Counted from the stretch's first letter, positions 26,862-35,942 are shown. The stretch is DNA of 64,000 nt from Flavicella sp964230805 (GCA_964230805.1 CAXRIA010000009.1:1-64000); one strand, 5' to 3'. Numbers and translations are program-made. Notes: generated by a model not told the origin, from the sequence alone.

Positions 26862-27683
26862 ATGTCAGTTAGAAAATTAAAACCAGTAACACCAGGTCAG
26901 CGTTTTAGAGTAGTAAATGGGTTCGACGCCATCACTACTGATAAGCCGGAGAAAAGTTTGTTGGCTCCGAATAAAAGATCTGGAGGTCGAAACAACAGTG
27001 GAAGAATGACCATGAAATTCATTGGAGGTGGTCATAAGAGAAAGTACCGTATTATCGATTTCAAAAGAGATAAATCAGGTGCTGCAGAAGTATTGTCAAT
27101 CCAATACGATCCGAATCGTACTGCTTTTATTGCATTGGTGCAGTATGCCGATGGTGAAAAGCGATACGTAATCGCACAAGCAGGATTGCAAGTAGGACAG
27201 AAAATTGAGTCAGGATCAGGAGTTGCTCCAGAAGTTGGAAATGCAATGCCGATGTCTGAAATGCCATTAGGAACAACGATTAGTTGTATTGAGTTAAGAC
27301 CTGGTCAAGGAGCTGTGATGGCTCGTAGTGCGGGTGCTTTCGCTCAATTGATGGCCAAAGAAGGAAAGTACGTAACTGTGAAAATGCCTTCAGGAGAAAC
27401 AAGATTGCTTTTGGCGAATTGTGTAGCTACCATTGGTGTGGTATCGAACTCAGACCATCAATTACTTGTTTCTGGTAAAGCAGGTAGAAGCAGATGGTTG
27501 GGTAGAAGACCTCGAACAAGACCAGTTGTGATGAATCCAGTGGATCATCCAATGGGTGGTGGTGAAGGTAAGTCTTCAGGAGGACACCCAAGATCTAAAA
27601 ACGGTATCCCAGCAAAAGGATTCAAGACAAGATCTAAGACCAAAGCGAGTAATAAGTATATTATAGAACGTAGAAAAAAATAA
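26862..27683 (+). CDS. rplB: 50S ribosomal protein L2
   Basis: 273 residues, full length. Needed for subunit joining and peptidyl transfer. The conserved histidine segment VMNPVDHPMGGGEG near residue 225 and the basic C-terminal tail (KTRSKTKASNKYIIERRKK) are present. Confidence 0.98.
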   Translation: MSVRKLKPVTPGQRFRVVNGFDAITTDKPEKSLLAPNKRSGGRNNSGRMTMKFIGGGHKRKYRIIDFKRDKSGAAEVLSIQYDPNRTAFIALVQYADGEKRYVIAQAGLQVGQKIESGSGVAPEVGNAMPMSEMPLGTTISCIELRPGQGAVMARSAGAFAQLMAKEGKYVTVKMPSGETRLLLANCVATIGVVSNSDHQLLVSGKAGRSRWLGRRPRTRPVVMNPVDHPMGGGEGKSSGGHPRSKNGIPAKGFKTRSKTKASNKYIIERRKK

Positions 27684-27689
27684 TAAGAT

Positions 27690-27971
27690 ATGGCACGTTC
27701 ATTAAAAAAAGGACCTTACGTATTTCATAAACTTGAGAAAAAAGTTTTGGCAAATGTCGAATCTGGAAGTAAGTCAGTAGTAAAAACATGGTCAAGAGCA
27801 ACAATGATCACACCAGATTTTGTTGGTCAAACGATAGCAGTACACAATGGAAGATCATTTGTACCAGTATATGTAACTGAAAATATGGTAGGTCATAAAT
27901 TAGGTGAATTCTCACCAACACGTTCTTTTAGAGGGCATGGTGCAGATAAGAAAAACAAAGGTAAAAAATAG
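27690..27971 (+). CDS. rpsS: 30S ribosomal protein S19
   Basis: 93 residues. 30S head protein contacting the A-site finger. Signature MARSLKKGPYV at the start, TRSFRGHGADKKNKGKK at the end. Six bp after rplB, five bp before rplV. Confidence 0.97.
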   Translation: MARSLKKGPYVFHKLEKKVLANVESGSKSVVKTWSRATMITPDFVGQTIAVHNGRSFVPVYVTENMVGHKLGEFSPTRSFRGHGADKKNKGKK

Positions 27972-27976
27972 TAGGT

Positions 27977-28381
27977 ATGGGAGTTCGTAAGAAAAATATG
28001 GCAGACCAACGTAAAGAAGCAAAGAAATCTTTGGCTTTTGCAAAGTTGACTAACTGTCCTACATCACCAAGAAAAATGCGTTTGGTGGCAGATTTAGTAA
28101 GAGGAGTAGAGGTTGAAAAAGCACTACAAATCTTGAAATTTAGCTCAAAAGAAGCTTCAATCAATGTGGAAAAATTATTGTTGTCAGCGATTGCAAATTG
28201 GCAGGCAAAAAATGAAGATGCAAGCATTGAAGATGCAGGGCTTTATGTCAAAGAAATCTGTGTAGATAGCGCAGGTATGTTGAAGAGATTAAGACCAGCA
28301 CCACAAGGGCGTGCACATAGAATTAGAAAACGTTCTAATCACGTGACCATTGTGTTGGGAAATAAGAATAACGCAAATTAA
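27977..28381 (+). CDS. rplV: 50S ribosomal protein L22
   Basis: 134 residues. Tunnel-lining protein with a beta hairpin (VDSAGMLKRLRPAPQGRAHRI), intact. Start at 27977 fits the flavobacterial N-terminus MGVRKKN followed by a basic extension before SLAFAKLTNCPTSPRKMR. Confidence 0.96.
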   Translation: MGVRKKNMADQRKEAKKSLAFAKLTNCPTSPRKMRLVADLVRGVEVEKALQILKFSSKEASINVEKLLLSAIANWQAKNEDASIEDAGLYVKEICVDSAGMLKRLRPAPQGRAHRIRKRSNHVTIVLGNKNNAN

Positions 28382-28393
28382 TCGTAAGTAGAA

Positions 28394-29107
28394 ATGGGAC
28401 AAAAAACAAATCCAATTGGAAATCGTTTAGGAATTATCAGAGGATGGGAATCTAACTGGTACGGAGGAAAGAACTACGGCGATAAATTAGCAGAAGACGA
28501 CAAAATAAGAAAGTACGTTCGTGCTAGATTATTTAAAGCAAGCGTTGCTCGTGTGATTATTGAGCGTACCTTGAAACTTGTAACCGTTACTATCACTACT
28601 GCTCGACCTGGTATTATTATCGGTAAAGGTGGTCAAGAGGTAGACAAGTTAAAAGAGGAGCTTAAGAAAATCACCGGGAATGACGTTCAAATCAATATTT
28701 TTGAAATCAAGCGTCCAGAACTAGATGCAACTTTAGTAGCTGCGAGTGTAGCACGTCAAATTGAAAACAGAATCTCTTACAAGAGAGCGATCAAGATGGC
28801 AATTGCAGCAGCGATCCGAATGAATGCAGAAGGTATCAAAATTGAGATTTCTGGTCGTTTAAACGGTGCGGAAATGGCACGTTCTGAGCATTTCAAAGAA
28901 GGAAGAATCCCTCTTTCAACCTTCAGAGCAGATATTGATTACGCACTTGTTGAAGCACATACTACCTACGGTCGATTGGGTATCAAAGTGTGGATTATGA
29001 AAGGTGAGGTTTATGGAAAAAGAGAATTGTCTCCATTGGTAGGTTTGTCAAAAAAACAAGGATCCAAAGGAGGAAATTCTAAGAAGCAATCTCGTAATAG
29101 AAAATAA
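28394..29107 (+). CDS. rpsC: 30S ribosomal protein S3
   Basis: 237 residues. mRNA-entry and helicase-site protein. N-terminal GQKTNPIGNRLGI, KH domain with GIIIGKGG at ~75-82, and the C-terminal domain with GRLNGAEMARSE. A basic tail ends the protein. Confidence 0.97.
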   Translation: MGQKTNPIGNRLGIIRGWESNWYGGKNYGDKLAEDDKIRKYVRARLFKASVARVIIERTLKLVTVTITTARPGIIIGKGGQEVDKLKEELKKITGNDVQINIFEIKRPELDATLVAASVARQIENRISYKRAIKMAIAAAIRMNAEGIKIEISGRLNGAEMARSEHFKEGRIPLSTFRADIDYALVEAHTTYGRLGIKVWIMKGEVYGKRELSPLVGLSKKQGSKGGNSKKQSRNRK

Positions 29108-29125
29108 ATTTTTTAGAATTAAGAA

Positions 29126-29554
29126 ATGTTACAGCCAAAAAGAGTAAAATACCGCAAGGTACAGAAAGCGAAAGGTAATATGAAGGGGAACTCTCAAAGA
29201 GGTCACCGTCTTTCTAATGGAATGTTTGGGATCAAATCTTTGGAGCAAGATCTATTAACCTCTCGTCAAATAGAAGCAGCTCGTATTGCGGCAACACGTT
29301 ATATGAAAAGAGAAGGGCAGTTGTGGATTAAGATTTTTCCAGACAAGCCAATTACTAAAAAGCCTTTAGAAGTACGTATGGGTAAAGGTAAAGGTTCTCC
29401 AGAGTATTTTGTAGCCGTAGTAAAACCAGGAAGAATCTTGTTTGAAATAGGAGGAGTTCCTTTCGATGTTGCAAAAGAAGCATTACGTTTAGCAGCGCAA
29501 AAACTTCCCGTTCAAACGAAGTTTGTAGTTGCAAGAGATTTTGATAACGCATAA
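29126..29554 (+). CDS. rplP: 50S ribosomal protein L16
   Basis: 142 residues. Organises the A site of the 50S subunit. Signature MLQPKRVKYRKVQKAK at the start and VRMGKGKGSPE in the middle, the loop region near the peptidyl-transferase centre. Confidence 0.97.
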   Translation: MLQPKRVKYRKVQKAKGNMKGNSQRGHRLSNGMFGIKSLEQDLLTSRQIEAARIAATRYMKREGQLWIKIFPDKPITKKPLEVRMGKGKGSPEYFVAVVKPGRILFEIGGVPFDVAKEALRLAAQKLPVQTKFVVARDFDNA

Positions 29555-29565
29555 TTGATAAAGAC

Positions 29566-29754
29566 ATGAAACAATCAGAAATTAAAGAATTATCAGTTGC
29601 TGAGTTACAAGAAAAGCTAGCAGAGTTTAAGAAGAATTATACAGATCTTAAAATGGCGCATGCAATTTCACCGTTGGAAACGCCGATGCAATTGAGAGCG
29701 ATCAGAAAAACTGCAGCTAGAATCGCAACAGAATTAACTGCAAGAGAGCAATAA
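29566..29754 (+). CDS. rpmC: 50S ribosomal protein L29
   Basis: 62 residues, two helices. Near the tunnel exit. Recognised by KELSVAELQEKLAEFKKNY and LRAIRKTAARI. Normal size; between rplP and rpsQ. Confidence 0.95.
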   Translation: MKQSEIKELSVAELQEKLAEFKKNYTDLKMAHAISPLETPMQLRAIRKTAARIATELTAREQ

Positions 29755-29765
29755 TAAGTTACAAG

Positions 29766-30023
29766 ATGGAAAAAAGAAATCTTAGAAAAGAGAGAATTGG
29801 TGTAGTTTCGAGTAACAAAATGGAGAAATCTATCGTTGTTGCTGAAGTAAAAAAAGTAAAACACCCAATGTATGGTAAATTCGTTTTGAAAACGAAAAAA
29901 TACGTTGCACATGATGAATTAAACGATTGCAACATTGGTGATACTGTAAAGATCATGGAAACAAGACCTTTAAGTAAATCGAAGCGTTGGAGATTAGTAG
30001 AAATCCTAGAAAGAGCGAAATAA
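29766..30023 (+). CDS. rpsQ: 30S ribosomal protein S17
   Basis: 85 residues, OB fold. Primary 16S-binding protein. Signature RIGVVSSNKMEKSIVV and the end DTVKIMETRPLSKSKRW. The next gene begins 1 bp after the stop. Confidence 0.96.
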   Translation: MEKRNLRKERIGVVSSNKMEKSIVVAEVKKVKHPMYGKFVLKTKKYVAHDELNDCNIGDTVKIMETRPLSKSKRWRLVEILERAK

Positions 30024-30024
30024 T

Positions 30025-30393
30025 ATGTTACAGACGGAATCAAGATTAAAGGTAGCAGACAATACCGGAGCGAAAGAAGTTTTAGTAATTCGCGTTTTAG
30101 GAGGAACTAAAAAACGTTATGCATCGATCGGAGACAAGATTGTGGTTTCTGTAAAAAGTGCAACTCCAAACGGAACTGCAAAGAAAGGACAAGTACACAG
30201 AGCTGTAGTGGTGCGTACAACCAAAGAAGTAAGACGAAAAGATGGATCTTATATCCGTTTTGATGACAATGCTTGTGTGTTGTTGAATGCTTCAGAGGAG
30301 ATGACAGGAACGCGTGTTTTTGGACCGGTAGCTAGAGAACTTCGTGATAAACAATTCATGAAAATTGTATCATTGGCACCTGAAGTGCTTTAA
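30025..30393 (+). CDS. rplN: 50S ribosomal protein L14
   Basis: 122 residues. Forms an intersubunit bridge and binds the silencing factor RsfS. Signature MLQTESRLKVADNTGAKEV and the end ELRDKQFMKIVSLAPEVL. Full length. Confidence 0.97.
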   Translation: MLQTESRLKVADNTGAKEVLVIRVLGGTKKRYASIGDKIVVSVKSATPNGTAKKGQVHRAVVVRTTKEVRRKDGSYIRFDDNACVLLNASEEMTGTRVFGPVARELRDKQFMKIVSLAPEVL

Positions 30394-30404
30394 AATTAGA
30401 ATCA

Positions 30405-30713
30405 ATGGCGAAGCTAAAAATTAAAACAGGAGATACGGTAAGAGTAATTGCTGGTGATCAAAAAGGAAAAGAAGGAAAAGTTGTGCGTGTTTTTATCGAA
30501 AAAAACCGTGCAATTGTAGAAGGTGTAAACTTGGTTTCGAAACATACCAAGCCGAGCGCTCAAAATCCTCAAGGAGGAATTGTAAAGAAAGAAGCTTCAT
30601 TGCACGTTTCAAATCTAATGCTATTAGAGGGTGGAAACACGACCAAAGTAGGATACAGAGTAGAAGATGGCAAGAAAGTTCGTTTTTCTAAGAAAACCGA
30701 TAAAGCGATATAA
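30405..30713 (+). CDS. rplX: 50S ribosomal protein L24
   Basis: 102 residues. Assembly initiator of the 50S subunit, with an N-terminal KOW motif (GDTVRVIAGDQKGKEGKV). Two bp before rplE. Confidence 0.96.
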   Translation: MAKLKIKTGDTVRVIAGDQKGKEGKVVRVFIEKNRAIVEGVNLVSKHTKPSAQNPQGGIVKKEASLHVSNLMLLEGGNTTKVGYRVEDGKKVRFSKKTDKAI

Positions 30714-30715
30714 GG

Positions 30716-31267
30716 ATGAGTTATATACCAAGACTTAAAGAAGACTACACAAGTAGAATTGTAGCGGCTCTTAAAGAAGAGTTTGGTTACAGCAATGTAA
30801 TGCAAGTACCTAAATTAGAGAAAATTGTTTTAAGTAAAGGAGTAGGTGCTGCAATAGCGGATAAAAAATTAATCGATTATGCAATCGAAGAATTGACAAC
30901 GATTACCGGACAAAAAGCGGTAGCGACGATTTCTAAAAAAGATATTGCAACTTTCAAGTTACGTAAAGGAATGCCAATTGGAGCCAAAGTAACATTGAGA
31001 GGAACGAAGATGTATGAATTTTTAGATAGATTGATTACAGCTTCCTTGCCTCGTGTAAGAGATTTTAACGGAATCAAGGCAACTGGTTTTGATGGAAGAG
31101 GAAATTACAACTTGGGAATTACTGAGCAAATTATTTACCCTGAAATCAATATAGACAAAGTGAATAAAATTAGTGGTATGGACATTACTTTTGTAACATC
31201 AGCGCCTACTGATAAAGAAGCGAAGTCATTACTAACAGAACTAGGTTTACCATTTAAAAAGAACTAA
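30716..31267 (+). CDS. rplE: 50S ribosomal protein L5
   Basis: 183 residues. Binds 5S rRNA in the central protuberance. Recognised by IVLSKGVGAAIADKKL, GMPIGAKVTLRG and the GRGNYNLGITEQIIYPEI segment. Full length. Confidence 0.97.
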   Translation: MSYIPRLKEDYTSRIVAALKEEFGYSNVMQVPKLEKIVLSKGVGAAIADKKLIDYAIEELTTITGQKAVATISKKDIATFKLRKGMPIGAKVTLRGTKMYEFLDRLITASLPRVRDFNGIKATGFDGRGNYNLGITEQIIYPEINIDKVNKISGMDITFVTSAPTDKEAKSLLTELGLPFKKN

Positions 31268-31270
31268 GAC

Positions 31271-31540
31271 ATGGCTAAAGAATCAATGAAAGCCCGTGAG
31301 GTGAAAAGAGCAAAAACGGTTGCGAAGTACGCTGCGAAAAGAAAAGCTTTGAAAGAAGCTGGAGATTACGAAGCATTGCAGAAGTTACCAAAAAATGCTT
31401 CTCCTATTCGTTTGCACAATCGTTGTAAATTAACAGGAAGACCAAAGGGTTACATGCGTCAGTTTGGTATTTCACGTGTAACATTTCGTGAGATGGCAAA
31501 CCAAGGTTTGATTCCAGGAGTTAGAAAAGCTAGCTGGTAA
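31271..31540 (+). CDS. rpsN: 30S ribosomal protein S14 (long, zinc-free type)
   Basis: 89 residues. The long form without the CxxC-x12-CxxC zinc motif; only one cysteine in the core NRCKLTGRPKGYMRQFG. 30S head assembly. Last gene of the rplC block: a terminator and a new promoter separate it from rpsH. Confidence 0.96.
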   Translation: MAKESMKAREVKRAKTVAKYAAKRKALKEAGDYEALQKLPKNASPIRLHNRCKLTGRPKGYMRQFGISRVTFREMANQGLIPGVRKASW

Positions 31541-31558
31541 TCAATAAAATGTAAGTAG

Positions 31559-31593
31559 AAGAACTTTATTTCGAATGAGATAGAGTTCTTTTT
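31559..31593 (+). terminator. Terminator after rpsN
   Basis: Stem AAGAACT/AGTTCTT (31559-31565 with 31584-31590), 18-nt loop, then three more T. Seven base pairs only, so partial read-through is possible. Confidence 0.55.
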
Positions 31594-31646
31594 GCGATTA
31601 AGATGTAAATTGTTGTTGAATATCAAGGATATTTTGCAAGAATTTG

Positions 31647-31654
31647 TATCTTTG
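31647..31654 (+). promoter_or_regulatory. -7 box of the rpsH block
   Basis: TATCTTTG, matching TAnnTTTG, about 140 bp before rpsH. The -33 element is not clear. Confidence 0.5.
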
Positions 31655-31691
31655 CAGGCCTTTATTTAGCAGAATTGCAGAGAAAGGTAGT

Positions 31692-31771
31692 GTTGAAAGG
31701 TAAATTTTACCGTATTCAACAAAAAAAAGAATATAAATTGGTTTCAGGTTTTGTCTTAGAGTAAGACAAAA
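31692..31771 (+). promoter_or_regulatory. Two-hairpin leader before rpsH
   Basis: Hairpin 1 at ~31692-31720: GTTGAA/TTCAAC outer stem with inner GGTAA/TTACC. Hairpin 2 at 31749-31771: perfect 10-bp stem TTTTGTCTTA/TAAGACAAAA with a GAG loop, 24 bp before the rpsH ATG. Such a leader could bind S8 or another r-protein; this is inferred from position. Confidence 0.4.
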
Positions 31772-31795
31772 AACCAAAACCGCAAATGAGTATAT

Positions 31796-32194
31796 ATGTA
31801 CACAGATCCAATTGCAGATTATCTTACAAGGATAAGAAATGCTGCGGCTACCGGACACAGAGTCGTTGAGATTCCCGCTTCAAACTTGAAGAAGAATATG
31901 ACGAAAATTTTGTTCGAACAAGGTTACATTTTAAGCTATAAATTCGTGGATGATAAAGTTCAGGGAGTTATTAAAATAGCTTTAAAATACGATGCCGACA
32001 CGAAAGAATCAGTTATCAAAAAAATTGAACGTATTAGTACACCTGGACTAAGAAAGTATGTGAATGCATCAGAGATGCCACGCGTATTGAATGGGTTGGG
32101 TATCGCTATTGTTTCAACTTCCAAAGGAGTCATGACGAATAAGAAAGCTCGTCAAGAGAATGTTGGAGGGGAAGTTTTATGTTACGTTCACTAA
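31796..32194 (+). CDS. rpsH: 30S ribosomal protein S8
   Basis: 132 residues. Primary 16S-binding protein of the platform; in E. coli the translational repressor of the spc operon. Signature MYTDPIADYLTRIRNA and the end GVMTNKKARQENVGGEVLCYV. First gene of the third block. Confidence 0.97.
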   Translation: MYTDPIADYLTRIRNAAATGHRVVEIPASNLKKNMTKILFEQGYILSYKFVDDKVQGVIKIALKYDADTKESVIKKIERISTPGLRKYVNASEMPRVLNGLGIAIVSTSKGVMTNKKARQENVGGEVLCYVH

Positions 32195-32209
32195 TAAAGA
32201 GATAGTATT

Positions 32210-32755
32210 ATGTCAAGAATAGGAAAAAGCCCAATAGCAATTGCAGAAGGTGTGACGGTTACGATTGCGGACAACGTGGTAACCGTAAAAGGAAAGCTTG
32301 GAGAATTATCTCAAGAATTGAAAGGTGGTATCACTGCAAAAGAAGAAGAAGGTTCACTAATTGTAGAGCGTCCTTCAGACAATAAAGCAGATAGAGCAAA
32401 TCACGGATTGTACAGATCTTTGTTGTACAACATGATTGAAGGAGTATCCAAAGGATGGACCAAAGAGTTAGAATTGGTTGGAGTTGGATACAGAGCTTCA
32501 AATCAAGGACAGAAATTGGACCTAGCTTTAGGTTTTTCACATAACATTGTGATTGACTTAGCTCCGGAAGTAAAAGTAGAAACAATCTCTGAGAAAGGGA
32601 AAAACCCAATCGTGAAGCTTACGTCTTTTGACAAGCAATTGGTAGGGCAAGTAGCTGCTAAAATTCGTGGATTTAGAAAACCTGAACCTTACAAAGGAAA
32701 AGGGGTTAAGTTCGTAGGTGAAGAATTAAGAAGAAAAGCAGGGAAATCTGCATAA
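32210..32755 (+). CDS. rplF: 50S ribosomal protein L6
   Basis: 181 residues. Two similar domains near the factor-binding site. Signature MSRIGKSPIAI and the C-terminal EPYKGKGVKFVGEELRRKAGK. Full length. Confidence 0.97.
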   Translation: MSRIGKSPIAIAEGVTVTIADNVVTVKGKLGELSQELKGGITAKEEEGSLIVERPSDNKADRANHGLYRSLLYNMIEGVSKGWTKELELVGVGYRASNQGQKLDLALGFSHNIVIDLAPEVKVETISEKGKNPIVKLTSFDKQLVGQVAAKIRGFRKPEPYKGKGVKFVGEELRRKAGKSA

Positions 32756-32764
32756 CCTAAGAAA

Positions 32765-32807
32765 TGCGAATGAGATAGGCCTTTAAAAAAGGTTAACAAG
32801 ATTCGCA
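32765..32807 (+). promoter_or_regulatory. Hairpin in the rplF-rplR spacer
   Basis: Outer stem TGCGAAT/ATTCGCA (32765-32771 with 32801-32807) enclosing a smaller CCTTT/AAAGG stem. There is no T run, so it is not a terminator. It may be a processing or protein-binding site. Confidence 0.35.
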
Positions 32808-32828
32808 GTTCATAATTTAGAATTAGTT

Positions 32829-33182
32829 ATGGCATTATCAAAGCTTGAAAGAAGACAAAGAATTAAGTCGAGAATTAGAAAGGTAGTTTCTGGAACAGCA
32901 GAAAGACCAAGATTGACCGTATTTAGAAGTAATAAGGAAATTTATGCACAGTTGGTGGATGACAATACAGGGAACACATTGGTTTCCGTGTCGTCAAGAG
33001 ACAAAGCAATTGAGGCAAAAGGATCAAAATCTGAGGTGGCCAAAGTCGTTGGAAAAGCAGTGGCTGAAAAGGCAATTGCAGCAAAAATAGAAACGGTTTC
33101 TTTTGATAGAAATGGATTTTTATACCACGGTAGAGTAAAAGCATTGGCTGAAGCAGCTAGAGAAGCAGGTTTAAAATTTTAA
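32829..33182 (+). CDS. rplR: 50S ribosomal protein L18
   Basis: 117 residues. 5S rRNA-binding protein. Signature ERRQRIKSRIRKVVSGTAERPRL and the end FDRNGFLYHGRVKALAEAARE. Preceded by the 73-nt structured spacer. Confidence 0.97.
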   Translation: MALSKLERRQRIKSRIRKVVSGTAERPRLTVFRSNKEIYAQLVDDNTGNTLVSVSSRDKAIEAKGSKSEVAKVVGKAVAEKAIAAKIETVSFDRNGFLYHGRVKALAEAAREAGLKF

Positions 33183-33191
33183 GAAAGTATT

Positions 33192-33716
33192 ATGTATCAA
33201 AAATATAAAAACGTAGAAAGAGTTAAGCCAAGCGGACTAGAGTTAGTAGATCACTTAGTAGGTGTAAACAGAGTTACCAAAGTTACCAAGGGTGGACGTG
33301 CTTTCGGATTTTCTGCAATTGTTGTTGTGGGAGATGGAAACGGTGTTGTAGGACACGGACTAGGAAAATCTAAAGATGTGGCTTCTGCAATTGCAAAAGC
33401 AATCGAAGACGCAAAGAAAAATTTAGTAAGAATTCCAATTATCAACGCTACTTTGCCACATGAGCAAAAAGGGAAGTTTGGTGGCGCAAGAGTTTTCTTG
33501 AAACCAGCCTCTCACGGTACCGGAGTTATTGCAGGAGGTGCCGTACGTGCGGTATTGGATTCTGTAGGAGTACATGACGTACTTTCAAAATCACAAGGTT
33601 CTTCAAATGCACACAATGTAGTGAAGGCAACTTTTGACGCACTTTTGCAATTAAGAAGCGCACAAACAGTGGCAAAACAAAGAGGAATTTCTTTGGATAA
33701 AGTGTTTAACGGATAA
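33192..33716 (+). CDS. rpsE: 30S ribosomal protein S5
   Basis: 174 residues. Accuracy protein next to the decoding site. RNA-binding loop VNRVTKVTKGGRAFGFSA and the GHGLGKSKDVASAIAKA motif are present; no spectinomycin-type deletion is seen in the loop. Confidence 0.97.
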   Translation: MYQKYKNVERVKPSGLELVDHLVGVNRVTKVTKGGRAFGFSAIVVVGDGNGVVGHGLGKSKDVASAIAKAIEDAKKNLVRIPIINATLPHEQKGKFGGARVFLKPASHGTGVIAGGAVRAVLDSVGVHDVLSKSQGSSNAHNVVKATFDALLQLRSAQTVAKQRGISLDKVFNG

Positions 33717-33727
33717 ATTGGAATACG

Positions 33728-33910
33728 ATGGGAAAAATCAAAATTACACAAGTAAGAAGCCAAATTAGACGTGAAGGTTCTCAAAAAAGAACCCTACAAG
33801 CATTGGGATTACGTAAAATGAATCAATCAGTAGAACATGAGGCTACTGCAACGATTCTAGGAATGGTAAATAAGGTTAATCACTTGATTTCTGTCGAAGA
33901 GATCAAATAA
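33728..33910 (+). CDS. rpmD: 50S ribosomal protein L30
   Basis: 60 residues, the short bacterial form. Recognised by KIKITQVRSQIRREGSQKRTL and LGLRKMNQSVEHEA. In line between rpsE and rplO. Confidence 0.95.
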   Translation: MGKIKITQVRSQIRREGSQKRTLQALGLRKMNQSVEHEATATILGMVNKVNHLISVEEIK

Positions 33911-33921
33911 AAATATTAACG

Positions 33922-34371
33922 ATGAGTTTAAATAACTTACAACCTGCAAAGGGATCTATAAAAAAAGGAAAAAGAATAGCTAGAGGTCAAGGTTCTGGTA
34001 AAGGAGGTACCGCTGCTAGAGGTCATAAAGGAGCGAAATCACGTTCAGGATACTCAAGAAAAATTGGGTTTGAAGGAGGTCAAATGCCTTTGCAAAGACG
34101 TGTTCCTAAGTTTGGATTTACAAACATTAACAGAGTAGCGTATTTAGGAATCAACCTAGATAAATTACAAGAATTTGTAGATGCTGGAAAATTAAAGGAT
34201 ACAGTAGATATGTCTGCTTTAATCGAAGCACGTTTGGCTCGTAAAAATGACTTGGTAAAAATATTAGGTCGTGGTGAGTTGAAAGCAAAGTTGAACATTA
34301 CTGCACACAAGTTTACTGCATCTGCCAAAGCGGCTATTGAAGCAGCGGGTGGATCTGCAGTTACCTTATAA
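33922..34371 (+). CDS. rplO: 50S ribosomal protein L15
   Basis: 149 residues. Late-assembly 50S protein. Glycine/lysine-rich N-terminus (KGKRIARGQGSGKGGTAARG) and GFEGGQMPLQRRVPKFGF. Ten bp before secY, as usual. Confidence 0.97.
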   Translation: MSLNNLQPAKGSIKKGKRIARGQGSGKGGTAARGHKGAKSRSGYSRKIGFEGGQMPLQRRVPKFGFTNINRVAYLGINLDKLQEFVDAGKLKDTVDMSALIEARLARKNDLVKILGRGELKAKLNITAHKFTASAKAAIEAAGGSAVTL

Positions 34372-34381
34372 GAAAATGTAA

Positions 34382-35725
34382 ATGAAAAATTTTATCAGTA
34401 CTATAAAAGACATTTGGAAAATAGAGGAACTTAGAAATAAGATTCTTTTGACCCTTGGTTTGATGGCGGTATATCGATTTATGGCTCAAATCCCGTTACC
34501 GGGAGTGGATCCAACACAATTATCAGCGTTAGAAAATCAAACATCAGATGGTCTTTTAGGTTTGTTGAATTCATTTACGGGTGGTGCTTTTTCACAGGCC
34601 TCTATTATGGCTTTAGGTATCATGCCTTATATTTCCGCCTCTATTGTAGTTCAATTGATGGGAATTGCGGTTCCTTACCTTCAAAAACTTCAAAAAGACG
34701 GAGAAAGTGGACGTAAGAAAATCACCCAAATTACAAGGTGGTTGACCATTGGAATTACGATGGTTCAAGGACCTGCATACATCACCAATATTCGTTCCAT
34801 CTTACCTGAGACTGCTTTTTTATCGGAAGCATCACTCAGCCCAGGAATGTTTTGGTTTTCAGCAATGATTATCTTGACTTCAGGTACCATCTTTGCGATG
34901 TGGTTGGGAGAGAGAATTACAGAAAAAGGAATTGGTAACGGTATCTCGTTATTGATTATGATCGGTATTATCGCTCGATTCCCTACCTCTTTCATGCAGG
35001 AGTTGGTTTCTAAAACGGCCAATGGAGGCGCCGGAGGAATTATGATGATCTTGTTGGAAATTGTGGTTTGGTTCTTGGTAATTTTGGCTTCGGTGTTATT
35101 AGTAACAGCGGTTCGTAGAGTAGCAGTGCAATATGCGCGAAGATCGGCGGCAGGGGATATCAAAGAAGTACAGGGATCAAGACAATACATTCCTTTGAAA
35201 TTAAATTCAGCCGGAGTAATGCCCATTATTTTTGCACAAGCCATTATGTTTATTCCAGGGGCATTGGTGCAAAATGCAGAAGGTGCGTTTCAAACCATTG
35301 GAGCAAGTTTTGCCGATATCAACGGTTTGGGATACAACATTTTGTTTGCCTTGTTGATTATTGTATTTAGTTACTTTTATACGGCGATTACCGTAAAGAC
35401 AAATGAAATGGCATCTTCGTTGAAGCGAAACAATGGATTTATTCCAGGTGTGAGACCAGGAGATGACACGGATAAATTTCTAGATAAAATTTTATCCTTA
35501 ATTACTTTCCCAGGTTCTTTGTTTCTTGCGTTATTAGCCATTTTGCCTGCGGTAGCGGTGCAGTTTGGTATTCAACAGAATTGGGCCTTGTTTTATGGAG
35601 GAACATCGTTAATCATCATGGTGGGTGTTGCGATAGATACGATACAACAAATTAATTCTTATTTACTGAACAGTCACTATGACGGTTTGATGAAAGTAGG
35701 AAACAAACGTAAATCATCTTTCTAA
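34382..35725 (+). CDS. secY: Preprotein translocase channel SecY
   Basis: 447 residues with ten membrane segments. The inner-membrane channel for Sec-dependent export, which would handle the many signal-peptide proteins seen in this window before T9SS carries some across the outer membrane. Plug-region start RFMAQIPLPGVDP, LGIMPYISASIVVQL and the cytosolic loop with NNGFIPGVRPG are recognisable. Confidence 0.97.
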   Translation: MKNFISTIKDIWKIEELRNKILLTLGLMAVYRFMAQIPLPGVDPTQLSALENQTSDGLLGLLNSFTGGAFSQASIMALGIMPYISASIVVQLMGIAVPYLQKLQKDGESGRKKITQITRWLTIGITMVQGPAYITNIRSILPETAFLSEASLSPGMFWFSAMIILTSGTIFAMWLGERITEKGIGNGISLLIMIGIIARFPTSFMQELVSKTANGGAGGIMMILLEIVVWFLVILASVLLVTAVRRVAVQYARRSAAGDIKEVQGSRQYIPLKLNSAGVMPIIFAQAIMFIPGALVQNAEGAFQTIGASFADINGLGYNILFALLIIVFSYFYTAITVKTNEMASSLKRNNGFIPGVRPGDDTDKFLDKILSLITFPGSLFLALLAILPAVAVQFGIQQNWALFYGGTSLIIMVGVAIDTIQQINSYLLNSHYDGLMKVGNKRKSSF

Positions 35726-35726
35726 T

Positions 35727-35942
35727 ATGGCAAAGCAAGCTGCAATACAACAAGACGGAACCATTACGGAAGCATTGTCGAATGCGATGTTTCGTGTGGA
35801 ATTAGAAAACGGACACATCGTAACGGCACATATATCTGGTAAAATGCGTATGCACTATATCAAGTTATTGCCGGGTGATAAAGTAAAGTTAGAAATGAGT
35901 CCTTACGATTTAACGAAGGCGAGAATTACTTACAGGTATTAA
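35727..35942 (+). CDS. infA: Translation initiation factor IF-1
   Basis: 71 residues, OB fold. Binds the A site of the 30S subunit during initiation. Signature AIQQDGTITEALSNAMFRVEL and KLLPGDKVKLEMSPYDLTKA. Starts 1 bp after the secY stop. Confidence 0.97.
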   Translation: MAKQAAIQQDGTITEALSNAMFRVELENGHIVTAHISGKMRMHYIKLLPGDKVKLEMSPYDLTKARITYRY

